Assembly: GCA_023078555.1 (NCBI GenBank)
Contig: CM041204.1
Span: forward strand, 1,026,923-1,090,922
DNA: 64,000 bases
Reading direction: 5' to 3'
Origin: Ulva prolifera
Taxonomy: Eukaryota; Chlorophyta; Ulvophyceae; Ulvales; Ulvaceae
The notes below the pieces were generated by a model. It saw nothing but the letters and a program-made list of their open reading frames with translations. It was not told the DNA's origin and did not search any database. Position numbers and translations under genes: made by a program. Of this stretch, positions 30,716 through 42,047 are shown one piece after another (the first letter of the stretch is position 1; every line of letters starts with the position of its first letter).

Positions 30716-31846
30716 CCCTGCTTGACTTACCAGGCCCAACCAGACCCATACTAGCACTTGTACATGCCTCACGCATAAAAAAGGCAGGTGCCTGTGCACG
30801 ATGCATTGCAATAACAGACGAATGTAGTAGCGGACACGGGGGGTAGGAGAGTGGTCAAATTGTTTGGTGTAGCTGTACAGGCCGACGCTCACTGAGTAGG
30901 GGTCGGGCTCTTTTGTGACCAGTCTGATGAGTCCCATCCATCCATCGGCAAAGAACATGGTGGAGACAAGTTTGCATCTGTGTGTGGGTGGAGTTGTGAT
31001 GCCGCAGACGTGTGTACATGCATTGCGCAGATACATGCTTGGCATAGCAATGCACCGCAGCTGTCTGCGAGATAAGATAAGGCTGTTGATTCGAATTAGA
31101 TTCGGTTTCGGCGTTTGTCTTCTCCAGTTCACTCTTTTGTTAAACAAGATAACCTGCGTCGAGAGACGAGACTGGTATGTATACCGGACCAGAAACCGCG
31201 GCGACAGTGAACGGGAAAAGACAAAGACCGCAGAAGGATCTCATCCGAACCATCATCGAGACACACACGATCACACTACAGCCGCGCCCACCCGGGGCAA
31301 GTTTACCAACGCGCGCGCATGCCATGCCATCGGCGGACGAGCGGCACGCTCTAGGTCACACGATAAACATATTCCCGTTCGCCCGGATGATGCTGGTGTG
31401 CCAAACACGAATGCAGCCTATGTCTACGTTGCCTTGTGTAGCGCCTGCATCGTCGCCAGCTCGCCACCGACCGACAGCGACCCTTACGTACCGACGCGCC
31501 CCTTATGCATGCGCTTACGCAACCAGCCGCGACCAGGCTGGGCGCCTTGCCACGGAACGCACCGCTTGGACAACTCCTCGGCCTCTGCAGTCGCCATGCC
31601 TTCCTCCCGCGGCTATATACGACGACAGACTGCGCCTGTGCACGCCTGCGGAGCCGTCGTGGCCAGTGTAGGCGACGGTCTGCTCGCCCGGTTGACCTAG
31701 GTCGTCCCGACCGACTGTGTGACGATCCGCTGCTCCCACGGACACGGCCTCTTGCAAGCGGTGTAAGAACGTCACCCTCTGTGACTGCGTGCGTATGCTG
31801 GGGATCGGGCTTCACGAAGGGCGCGCCACCGTGGTGACCTCGCTGG
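30716..31846. other. Unassigned sequence between the 61-bp array and R2
   Basis: About 1.1 kb without a convincing gene. It includes a short sequence AACAAAAGAGTGAACTGGAG (reverse strand, about 31122-31141) and a related AGTGAACGGGAAAAGACAAA near 31205, which resemble motifs near 28022 and 42014. Otherwise I see nothing recognisable. Confidence 0.3.
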
Positions 31847-34800
31847 GACCTGGTCGCACACGTGCGAGGCTGGCGTCGAACGCCCCGACCGCTACGACGC
31901 CTGACGCAGCCGTGCCACACGACAGAACGACACCTATTACCAATTACCCACCGAGAACACGACAGCGGCGGTGTTACGAAGAACGCTGCTACCGGTGCGC
32001 TGCAACGGCGCCGGTAGAGTTGGCCGACGACCTGAATGTGTTATCTGGTTTCCCGCTGCGACCCGGGATATACGCAATACAGCACCGTCGCCCGTGCTGC
32101 GTTGATAGATGTATCCCGACACGTCCGCGGTCGTTGCTCGCGCGATGGCGTACATCTCCGAACCTTGCGGTAGCTGCGCCTGTCGCCACCTGCTGCAATG
32201 CCGCGATCGCCTCTGCGCTGCGTCCCCGTCCGCCCACGTCGCATACACCACATCCTGTCGCGTAAAGGTAATTAGCACTTGGAAGGTTATCTTTTCCGTC
32301 CTCGAGCTGACCTCGCAGGCTCCTGCCACGCCGCTTGTGCGACCAGGCCTGCGCTCGTGCATACACACGGCACGCTCCGCGACGCCTGCACGCACGAACG
32401 CCAGCGCTGCGACGCCACATGTGCTCGATCGTGTCTTTTTCAACGACCTCTGCATCTTCCTGTTGCTCGCAGGCTCTTTTCCTGCCACTGCGACAAGGCC
32501 TGCACTGGTGCCTTCACACAACACGCACCGCGACGCCTGCACGCACGACCGCCAGCTCTGCGACGCCATATGCGCTCGATCGTGTCTCTTCCAACGACCT
32601 CTGCATCTTCCTGTTGCCCTCCACTACAAGAAACTCGACTTCCCCAAAGTTGAGCAAAGTGCCCTTTCTGGATCAGGGGCCGGTGGGCTGAGGGCATTAA
32701 TGCCCCCTTCTGCATCAGGGGCTGTTTCAGCATACAGCAGTTGGGGGCAGAACTCGCCACACTCACCCCAGAGCCACATTGGCAGCCAGGGGCAGATCTG
32801 TGCAGCACTGCTCGGGGTTGTTTCCATGGCCGGCCACCAACTCGAAGCAGAAGGGGCACATTCATGGATTGGTGCAAGGGCACCTTGAATGATCGGCACA
32901 AGGGACTCGGACGCACAACGTGGACGTATCAGAGGACGCAATGTGGCCCCACGAACATATTTGGTAACCGCACGGCGCGAGCTCAACGATTGGCGAGGGA
33001 TACCGTTTGGCGAAATAGTACACAGCCAACTTGCTTGCAAGCGCAGTATCAGCATTCACAGTCACTTGTACGGCATCATAGTGTTCTCTTCTGTGTGCAT
33101 AATTGGTGAGTCTTGGAAGGGAACACTGCGAGCGGGCCGATTGCAGGCCTGACATGCGCTGCTCGCGCTGTTGTGTCTTACCGCTAGACTCCCGTGAGAC
33201 CCGCCGATCTCATCGGACATAGTGACCAGGACCGTGTACGTCGCTGACAGTATTTGTACATCCCCATGCTGCAAATCAGTGCTGTTGCCAGGATCTAGCG
33301 TGTGCCTATGCTCGCAAACTCGAAGTGCGGTTCTCTGCGAAAAGCGGTTTCAATACAACGATCGCTGAGTGAGCAGTGACCAAGCGCCACTTTTGGTTCA
33401 TATTCAAGTTGCTACTCTGTGATGATCTAATGTTGGCAGGTGAGACAGCCGCAGTTCCAGTTGATGTCTCCGCTTGGGATTGTGGTCAATCGTTCGGGAG
33501 AACTGTGTCTCCCCCTTCAATTTGTATTCATGTGCCGTCTGCATATTTAATTCAATCTTGTATGCACACAGTTGCAAGGCCCTCGAGCTGTACACCAGTG
33601 TGGGCATGGGCGTGTGTGTGGTTGTGTGGCCGTGTCGCTGTGTCCGGCGCGGGTGCTGCCGTTGCGTGGGTGTTTTGGTATGCGCTTCGTGTGGCTTGCT
33701 GCGTGGTGTGCGTTTCCCCTGCTTCTTGCTTGCGGTGCTACCTGCCTCGCTCGCTTTGTCCTTGTAACTTATACACCAGTGTACCTGTGGCCATGGCCCC
33801 TTCTTGCCACTCGCGAAAACATGCTCACATCAGAGCATACGCGCAGCTGACGACCACCCGTGTGTGCATTACGTTGCAGCACAGCCTCAGAATTTTCAAA
33901 GCGGCAAGACTGTCAGAATACGCATCAATTCGCAGCCGATTGTTATTGCTCACTGCATCGTCGGTTACAGCCAGCCGTCGAAGGCAGCCAAGCATTTGAC
34001 TTCATAGTCATTCGTAGCTTGATTTGCCATGCTCGCCTTGTGTTGTTGAGCAGCTTTGTCTGTCTCGGGCTTAGCCTCTACTGCCGGCAACATTCGAGAA
34101 GATGGTATGCATTATCAGCGCGCTTACAGGCGAACACACACGGATATTATGGATGGCTATCAAGGTCTGATCTGCTGCAGTATTTGTCGAGATATACCGC
34201 ATTCGCGCTGTGATTGTTGATCAGGCTGTGCGATGCGCTTTGAGCCAGGCAACGGCCACCGCCTGATGTCTTGCATGAAACGACTGTCATACAACATGGG
34301 GAAAAAATTATTTCTGAAGCTCTCGTCAATGGACGTGCGTCAGATGAAAGATTCACGTTCCGATGTTAGGACAGCGCGTGCGGAAACACTTGATGTACCT
34401 TTGCAGGGTCGGCCACACGCTTCAATGCTAAAGAGCTTCGAAGTTTTTGGATAGTGATAAGTTGCAAAGGCACGTTCTCGGTTTCCTTTGCCTGGTGGTG
34501 CTTGGTCTCGTCAGTTGCACGAAATTTGCACCGTATTATCATACCTGCCGAACTCACGTATTTAAATCATGCTGCCATTACAATACTAGATTCAGCAGAG
34601 TTGGCAGCAATCAATGTGTAGGTGCAATCAACGATACTGTGGACTGACGATTTTGATCAGCCATGGCCACAATGTCAAACAGAGCCTTATCAGTAGGTAT
34701 TCACGATGCAAAGGTGTGACATGTTTACTTCTGCATTCACATGCTGCTTGAGTGCTGCGGCATTAGCACTGAATGCTGAATGCTTGGCTGGATCCAAAAT

Positions 34801-36502
34801 CTGCATTTTGAACGGACGTCGGTGCAGGTCTGCAACATCCGCAACGTAAGCAGCATACAAACATCGTCCCTTATGTGCTTCAGGCAGGCAGTATGCGATG
34901 GCCATGTTGGAGACGTGTTTCCCGCACAGGTACGATGCTGGCCGCTTTAAAGATGAATTCATCTGATGTGACGAGCCATTGTCCTAAATGCTACTTTGCT
35001 TCATCATTCAAGCGTCTCAAAACATTGCTTGATTGCAGATATATCATGAAGGCCATCATCAGGTTCAATTCTTTCATGTTTTTGTGATCCTACGCAGCTT
35101 TCAGAGGTAGTGCTGTTGGGTTGAGTGCTGTGTGCCATGCGATTCAATCGGGGATTATCTAGGGACGTCTGCAGCCGCACGCAAAAGCAAGTTGTAATCT
35201 ACAATAAGCATTCAGCAGACTGTAATGGTGTGCGTGGCCTGTATTGCCGTGTAGCATTGATTTCTAGCACTGGCAGTGTATGTACATTGTACCCCTCGCA
35301 TCGCACACAAAACCTCATCTGCTGCACTCGGGGAGGTTTCTGACCCAAATGTGCGTAAAACCACCACTTGGGCAAGGGCAGTTTCTGCCCAAGGTCCAAA
35401 AGGGGCAGACTTAGGCACGTTCAGGTGGCGCTTTGCATGGGCACGCGACATCATGTAGGAACCTGTTTACGAGTAAATGTAGCACGAATCAAAGCGGCCG
35501 AACACAAAACATACATTAGAGCAATGCATCTATCATCTACTGCCTTGGAATGGGCACTACAGGCGTTGATGCGGAGCGCTGCCAACATCCTACAGAGCAT
35601 GCACTCGCCACGCTGTCGGGCATCAGCTCCCATTCATGCGAACTCACTACAGCTGCGCTTCTGCTACGGTTTAATCCTCAATTGTTGGTCTGCTTAGATC
35701 CGCGATGTAGTTTGGCGGCAACGCATGTGGATCGAACGTTGCCCGTGTTGGCCCCAAACAGCTCCACAGAACTTGGGGCAGTTTGCTACCGATGTACTGC
35801 AACAAGTCTCTGGGACCCGCACCCATACTAAACGACTTATATATCTTCTATGCGCTCATTTGAATCAACACGAGCCAAATCTGTACAGCATCCGACTAAT
35901 AGTGGTCACGTACAACATTTGCCCTTGGCCATCATCAGCCCCAATACCTGGCCTAATGTGCCCCAAGTGATACGCCCCATGTCACAGATCCGCCCCAAGC
36001 CCTTTCCATAAACCTCCCCAGACGCAGTATTGGGGTAGTCAAGTTTCTTGTAGAGCTCACGGCGCCGGCTGCGCCTCGGCGCTCACCGCACGGCGTACAG
36101 CTCGCCACGACCTCGTCCACCTCCTGCATCCCTCCACGCCGCCTTCCACGCCGCTCAGCACCGGCCAGCGCAAACATCCGTGTCTCTCTGACCCTCTGTG
36201 CCCCGCGTTCGCACGCTCGCCTCGCACCGCGCGCCTGGGACCTCCGCCACCCACGCCCGCCCGCCCGCTGTCCCCTCGCCGCGCGTCCCACGCTGCCTTC
36301 GGCACCCCTAACACGCGCAGCCCTGTCCAAAAAGGGCCTCCGCGTGCCAGTTTGCCTGTCTCGTGCATCCAGGCGCCGTCCCCGAGCCTCCCTCGCCTCG
36401 CTGGGGCCGGGCTTCGACCCGCCTCGTCGGTCGACGTTCCACGACCTCCTCCGCACCGCGTTTTCGACGCAAAAACTAACCTCCTAAGTGCTAATTAAAA
36501 TG
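31847..36502. repeat. R2 block next to copy C, interrupted by a CACTA element
   Basis: 31847-32621 matches 13943-14727 and 36059-36502 matches 14728-15161 of the uninterrupted R2. It ends CCTCCTAAGTGCTAATT and abuts the recombinase exon of copy C, which is cut at about 36500. No coding sequence is supported. Confidence 0.75.
32622..36055. mobile_element. CACTA (EnSpm)-type non-autonomous DNA transposon, 3434 bp
   Basis: Begins CACTACAAGAAACTCGACTT; the reverse complement of the right end begins CTCTACAAGAAACTTGACTA, so the terminal inverted repeats match over about 24 bases with a few differences. A 3-bp target duplication CTC (32619-32621 and 36056-36058) is confirmed by the empty site at about 14725 in the other R2 copy, which has one CTC. 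Both features are diagnostic of CACTA elements. The interior is AT-richer than the surroundings and has GGGGC/GCCCC-rich ends (possible transposase-binding sites) but no transposase frame. The right TIR starts CTCTA rather than CACTA, which may reduce activity. Confidence 0.85.
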
Positions 36503-36934
36503 GGCTGGCGACGTACCATGCCTCCGAGCGTGGTCGCGGCCGCCCGGTTGGAGAAGTAGTGCACCATCGCGGCAGAGTTGCTGTTCTGCACCCAGGCGCC
36601 CGCGTGCCGCATGACGGTCTCGTCCGGGGCGCGATCCGAGGTGATCTGCATCAGCACCTGCCGCAAGACCATCGAGGAACGTAGCGCCCGGACGCCGACC
36701 TTGACGCCGCGGCCAGGCGGACCGACGTCCGCGAGAACGCCCGCCATCGCGACCAGCCACGAGATCCGCGTCCCCGGCACGTTGATGTAGGGCAGCATCA
36801 GCAGGTCGTCCTGGGCACAGATGACGTACCTGCAAACGTCATAGGTGAGCTGCGAGTGGACACGGCAGCTCGGCTGAGACCACTCCTCTGCTCCACAGCT
36901 TGCGTTCGTTCAAATTGTGATTGCTCTGTCAGTT

Positions 36935-37490
36935 ACATGGAGTCAAAATTTAAAGTGTTCCAGATCGACATCATGCACAAAACAGCGTTCGGCATCCCGT
37001 GCGCTCTGCACTGCATGTTTGCAGCATGTGGACATGTTGTCAGAAGGATTCATGGTGTCAGAGAATGACCCATGTCTGTTCATCAGAGGTGAAGGCAAGA
37101 ACAACTCAGATGTGCTGGTGCATGTGGATGATTCTGCGATCCTGGCGGGAGAAGGTGGAGTGATGAAGAATCTGGAGATGCTGGGCAAGCATTTTGAGGT
37201 GAAGGATCTGGGACCGCTGCATTTCTTTCTGTGGCAGGAAGTTGAACAACTGGCTGGAGAAGGCCTGCTATTGAAGCAGCCTCAGTATGCCAAGAATGTC
37301 AGCTGCCATGGCAGTGAAAGAAGCACTGTGGCTGAGGAAGTTGCTGGGTGATACCTATGGTCGTTTTGAGCAGATGACTGTTTATTGTGAAAATCAGAGT
37401 GCTTTGCATCGGCTGAAGCTGACTACTGCTGGCGCCCCAGGAAGGAGCAAGCACATCGACATCCAGTATCACTTCATTAGGAACAGATGT
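36935..37490 (+). pseudogene. Ty1/copia fragment in copy C, 5' part
   Basis: Identical in layout to the copy B remnant, with the same internal deletion. It is split at the TA of AGATGTATGCGA by the pogo composite; the remainder resumes at 45091. Confidence 0.85.
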
Positions 37491-37491
37491 A

Positions 37492-40400
37492 CCGTATCAC
37501 CGCTAATTATTGAGACCCCTAATTATTGGACCACTTTGCCACACACCGCTAAGTAATTGGACCACTGCCACCAGCCACCGCTAAATATTGGACCACAGGT
37601 CTGCGAGCACGGTAAATATTGGACCGGTCCAATCTGGTCAAATATATTAGTAATATTAAACAGGGCAACAGAGCTAAAAAATATGTAATTGTTGATAGCA
37701 CACGGTTGGAACGCCTGAGGTCCCCCGCTTAGAGCCATTGGCATAAGGAACACTCAGTCAGTTTTGCTACTGCTGTTGGGTGCCGCAGCAAATATTTGTT
37801 GCGGCACCCGCAATTGTCCCACTCGCCCGTGCCCGCTTGCGATCACGTTGCGGTGCCTCGAATAGAGGGCACAACCTGCGCCCGCCCACAATGGCAGGTG
37901 CAGCTGTTGCAGCCGGGCTTGCCTCAGACTCTTCTGTCTGCAGTGTCTGCACATGTTGCAAAGCACTGGGGTCCTCTTGCATCAAGTGTTGCTGTAGCTC
38001 CTCAATCGTCTGATCTACGGGCTGCACACTGTCCAGCTCCATCATAGACTCCTTGACTGCATCATCCTCAGCATCTAGAGGCGGTGCGCTGATCTTGGAT
38101 TCCGGGAACAGGGGGTAGAACTCATTCGTCTCATCATACTGAGCAAGTCTAGCTCTGCTCACCACATGAGCCCGCCTGTGGTCAAACATGCAGCGCAGTC
38201 CGCATGCATCCCAGCCTTTGATCACCATGTCCGGATCTCGCTTGATCCGGCTCCAACCCGCGTACAGAAAGCTCGGCATCAAGGGCTTCAGTGTGGACAT
38301 CTTGAAATCTTTCAGGATATCAAAGTCACCTGCAAATCTGAAGCACATCAGCGCCCACATGACAATTATACGCGCACGGATACATATACACAGACACATA
38401 GTCAGACACACAAACATACATACTGACACACGACAGCTAGGTGCAGCTGAGCATACCTGTTTGTTGTGCCATTCGATAACGGCCCATCTGCCACTCACAA
38501 AATGACGCCATCACAGCATGCTTGAATGGCTTCTGGTAGAACTTGTCTTGAGGCTGAAGCTTTCCGGTGCAGCTTGGTGGCACATACAACACGAGGATCC
38601 AGGGATATTCAGTCTTCATCCAGTGCCGAAAATCTGCGCTGATGTGCACGGGCCAGCAGTCAATGATGTAGAGTGCTTTCTGAGAATCGCTCAGCTGCAA
38701 CTCTTCAATCTTGGCCCTAAAATATGGCACGAGAATCAATCGCACATAGTTCTTCTGCTCCAGCAAGTTTGACCAGTGGTTCTCTGTAGCTGTCCACTGC
38801 CAATCACTGAATTTTTTGCCTGATCGTCTGATGGCTGGAGGCAGAGAGGCACTAGTCTTCCCACTGAAAATCACCTGCACGTCATTGCACATGTTCTTAC
38901 TCACAGGTGGTATGCTTCCGAAGTCACAAAGCTCAAACACACACAACTCACTCACTGCACACATGAGATGTTCATCATTCGCACCTGTAGTCCCAGACTG
39001 TCACCTGATGCGGTCGTTGCTGGATTGACAGTAATCTGGCGCTTGTCTGCAAAACCAGTGACCGATACATCCTTGCTGCCTTTGACAGCCCATTGGTATA
39101 CTGGAGCGTTTACAAAACAAACTGCTGTCTGATCGGAGTTCACGACCAGCTCGGGTGGAATCTGATGGACATCAACAACGAAGGCAACCTGCACCCGATC
39201 TGTGTTGGAATGTTTGTTAATGAACATGAGGGGAAAACCTAGCACTGTGATCTGACGAAGCAAGTATTTATCGGTCGAGCTGAGAACGAGAACATGCCTG
39301 CATTGTCAAACGTTCTCCCTTCTTCTCCCAATCTTCTGGCAGCTTTGATGCTTGTGTGGTGCACTTTCTGCGAGTCAACCCCAATTCATGCAGCAACTCT
39401 GAGCACCATGTGCTGCCAGCCTTGAATACACCACCATTATCTTCAAGAAGCTCTCCAGCACCAACCTCAACGAGGTAATGCTTAGCGATGATTGCCACCT
39501 GGGCAGCGTCAATTGGGATGTTCTTGTCCAGCATTTTATTCACCTACACAGTACCGTTGTCATTGCAGAGATGCACATCGGGCTGCAGCGAGAGAGTGCT
39601 AGCTGCAAAGCCGAGACACTGTTTGATTAATACAATATCAAATGATCGCTAGCTGGTGATAGCATATGGTGTCGACGTGACTGCAGATTTCGGCGCTGCA
39701 ACAACGTCAACGACGCAGTTGACAACGATCAGGCCGAACGCGACACACCTCCACTCCAATTCCAGCGCGAAATTCATCACTGACAACTTTAGGCCGTCCT
39801 ACAGGCTTCGCTGGCGGCTTCGTATGCTTTGTACTGTCAGCAAGCTCTTCTCGGTAGCGATGCAGCGACTGCTTGCTGACATTGCAGAACCTGGGATGTA
39901 TGCTCTTGATAAACTCGACCTTCTTGTTCAGCGATTCTCTGTCTCCCATCGCGTCTGCTAGATTGATTGTCATCTGTTTCTCCGCTCTTGTTAGCTTCAC
40001 GTACTTCTTCGGCTGCTTCACCTTCTCTGTATCGAGGAGCATCAAGAAGAGCGAGACCTTTTCGATACCGTCCGTCTTGTTGTCTTCAACGATTAATAGC
40101 ACAGACACGAGCTTTCGAAGTGGATGATCGATCGCAGCAGCCTCGTCGGTATCTGCCGATGCAAGGCCGGCGTTCCGCACGACAGGCACTGATTTTGTCG
40201 CTCTTCTACTAGCGGTGCCCATTTTGAGATGACTCTGAGCATACTTAATGATATTGGCTGCATGTTTGTATGTGCCTGCGCGTGCCCGGGGAAGGGGCTT
40301 GCAATCCGAAGGCAACATCGTGGGTCCCTAGCGAGAAAGGCTGTAGCTAAACGAGATGCGCGCAATTTGATTTCCGCCGCTTCATCTAACCGCCCAAAGC

Positions 40401-40533
40401 GCAGTCCGCAAAAGGATTGGACCGGCGTGTTCGTACGTTTTGAAGTTTTTGGACCAGCTGCCTCGAATTAGCGGGGCTAGTTTCGGACCACCGAAAATTT
40501 TACACGTGGTCTCAATAATTAGCGGTGATACGG
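37492..40533 (-). mobile_element. Pogo-type Tc1/mariner transposon, copy 1 (3042 bp)
   Basis: Perfect 26-bp terminal inverted repeats beginning CCGTATCACCGCTAATTATT, with TA on both sides. The left subterminal region (37515-37630) carries several copies of a CTAAxTATTGGACCAC-type motif, likely transposase-binding sites. It encodes one complete transposase on the minus strand. It differs from copy 2 at only two bases that I noticed. Confidence 0.92.
37767..40318 (-). CDS. Pogo-family DDE/D transposase (copy 1), five exons, 666 aa
   Basis: Exons 40318-39749, 39543-39298, 39188-38985, 38874-38457 and 38329-37767; phases agree at all four introns, giving 666 residues. The second intron appears to use a GC donor (CAG/GCATGT). 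The N-terminal part has helix-turn-helix character, including a CENP-B-like stretch (CSELLHELGLTRRKCTTQAS). The DDE_1-type catalytic core has Asp291 (VVNSDQTAVCF), Asp412 (LYIIDCWPVH) and Asp450 (GKLQPQDKFYQKPFK), typical of pogo/Tigger-like transposases that cut and paste at TA. The start ATG at 40318 is the first in frame; MGTASRR further in is an alternative. All key residues are present, so it is potentially active. Confidence 0.88.
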
Positions 40534-40985
40534 TACACAATCCGCCCTTACATATCGGCGGATCGAACCCCCCCCCATAAGGGCGGAGCATAAGGGCGGC
40601 GTAAGTGCGGAACAACATTAAGTTAAGGGCGGAATAAGGGCGCCATGGGTTACAGACGGTGCTATCGCATTGATGCGCCAGGCCCACCCACAACACGGAC
40701 AGGACGATATATTGCATGTATAGCTCACAAAAGCATGAAATAGCCCTGCGATAGCCTACCTTCAGGGCTCGCACGAGCGTGGCATCGTGGTCTGGCGCGT
40801 CACGGTCTGCATCCTCGAGCTCGATGCAGTGGCGCCAACTGAAGGGCCCAGAATCTGCGCGGCCTTGTCCCTCGACATATATAGGAGATCCACGCCTGTA
40901 TTTCGTTCCACGACAGCGGTAACGGCACGATGACTTCGTCGTCATCGAGCTGCTCGCGGAGGTCAGCTATGAATGCGCTTCTCTG

Positions 40986-41816
40986 TAAGGTCCGCCAACT
41001 CCGTATACGTATGGACCTCCGTATAACGTATGATAATGACATTCCGTATTATTTGAATCCGTTCCACATACGGTTATACGGTGCTGATTATACGACACAT
41101 ACGGTGGTTATATACGGCTCTATACGGTGGTCATATACGGTTAAATACGGTCATATACGGTCCTATACGGTGGCCATGTACGGTCATGTACGTATGCATG
41201 AGGCGGTACGTACGCCTGCTTGACCACTGCACTGCGGCAGCAGCCCGTGGCCAAGCTCGACCAGAACCCTTATATGTATGCTGTTGTTGGGCACATTTAG
41301 CTGGTTTCAGGAACGTTGCGCGTTCCTTGCCGTCAGTGCGCGACCACCCGTCAGTGCGCGACCACGGCTTTGCACGAGATGTTTGCATGTTTAAACAGTG
41401 AACGCTGCACAGCAGCGCCGCCATGTCGCATTCGTCATGACCACAATCCTCACAATGTTCACCTGCCACGTTGTGTTGTTTATATTCAAGTGGCATTACC
41501 TCAAACAACAAAACTTATAAACAAGTCGAAGATCTTGTGTATGCTGCTTTGCTCTCACACCAGGGATGAGAACGCTCTCAAACCATCAAGCGGCCTAGTA
41601 CGTGCCCTCAATATGCCATCAAACAGGCGTATATGAACATCGTATGGGTCATCAGGGGGCATGTACGGCACATCATGACGCTATACGGTGCAGCATACGC
41701 CCTATACGGCAGTTTATACGCCATACGGCGACATATACGGCAATATTGGAGATTCAGATATCATACGACGTATGAAACGTATATGACCTGAGATTATACG
41801 TTTTTGGCGGACCTTA
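40986..41816. mobile_element. hAT-type non-autonomous element, 831 bp
   Basis: Terminal inverted repeats TAAGGTCCGCCAA / TTGGCGGACCTTA (13 bp, perfect) with an 8-bp target duplication CTTCTCTG (40978-40985 and 41817-41824). An 8-bp duplication and TIRs fitting 5'-YARNG are hAT hallmarks. The interior has many TATACGG-type motifs near both ends (41085-41200 and 41675-41745), as expected for transposase-binding subterminal repeats. No transposase is encoded. Confidence 0.88.
41085..41745. repeat. Subterminal TATACGG motif clusters of the hAT element
   Basis: Dense irregular repeats of TATACGGT or CATACGG at about 41085-41200 and 41675-41745 on both sides of the element centre. The clustering near the ends suggests binding sites rather than a satellite. 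Confidence 0.7.
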
Positions 41817-42047
41817 CTTCTCTGCGCGCATGAGCCTGGGACCTCCAGCTCATTGGTACCACGCGTACGCCCGCCCACTGGCAGAACGACCATCGTAGAT
41901 TCATTCAAGCGAAGCTGCAAGGAAGGCAGATCAAGGAGTTGCCGTTTCATTGCTGTTCTGCTGAGCCCTTGCAGACCTCAAAAATCGGGCACGGAGAGCA
42001 AAACCAATGTTGGTTACAAAAGAGTGAACGGGCGCTCCAATCCAATA

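Larger units (their letters stand above)
40800..41950 (-). pseudogene. Small reading frame split by the hAT element; weakly SKP1/BTB-like
   Basis: The frame from ATG at 41950 runs to the insertion, and in-frame sequence resumes at 40977, after removing 40978-41816 (the element and one target duplication), and stops at 40800. That would give about 103 residues. The second half (ADLREQLDDDEVIVPLPLSW, then NEIQAWISYI) resembles the DDxxxxPLPNVxxxILxKVIEY pattern of SKP1-type proteins, but the match is short. A further exon may follow (a frame with HCIELEDADRDAPDHDATLV). A genuine host gene fragment is possible; function is not assigned with confidence. Confidence 0.35.
40536..42045. other. Cargo between the two pogo copies
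   Basis: 1.5 kb not matching other parts of the window. It contains a TAAGGGCGG-rich short repeat (40540-40650), an interrupted minus-strand reading frame and an inserted hAT-type element. It ends with ACAAAAGAGTGAACGGG (42016-42032), a motif also seen near 28022. Confidence 0.6.

Noticed and set aside
32622-36055. Small plus- and minus-strand frames inside the CACTA element as captured genes
   Set aside because: All are short, without recognisable domains or splice-supported continuations.
41040-41745. TATACGG clusters as iterons of a replication origin
   Set aside because: They lie symmetrically inside an element with 13-bp TIRs and an 8-bp target duplication, so hAT subterminal repeats explain them.
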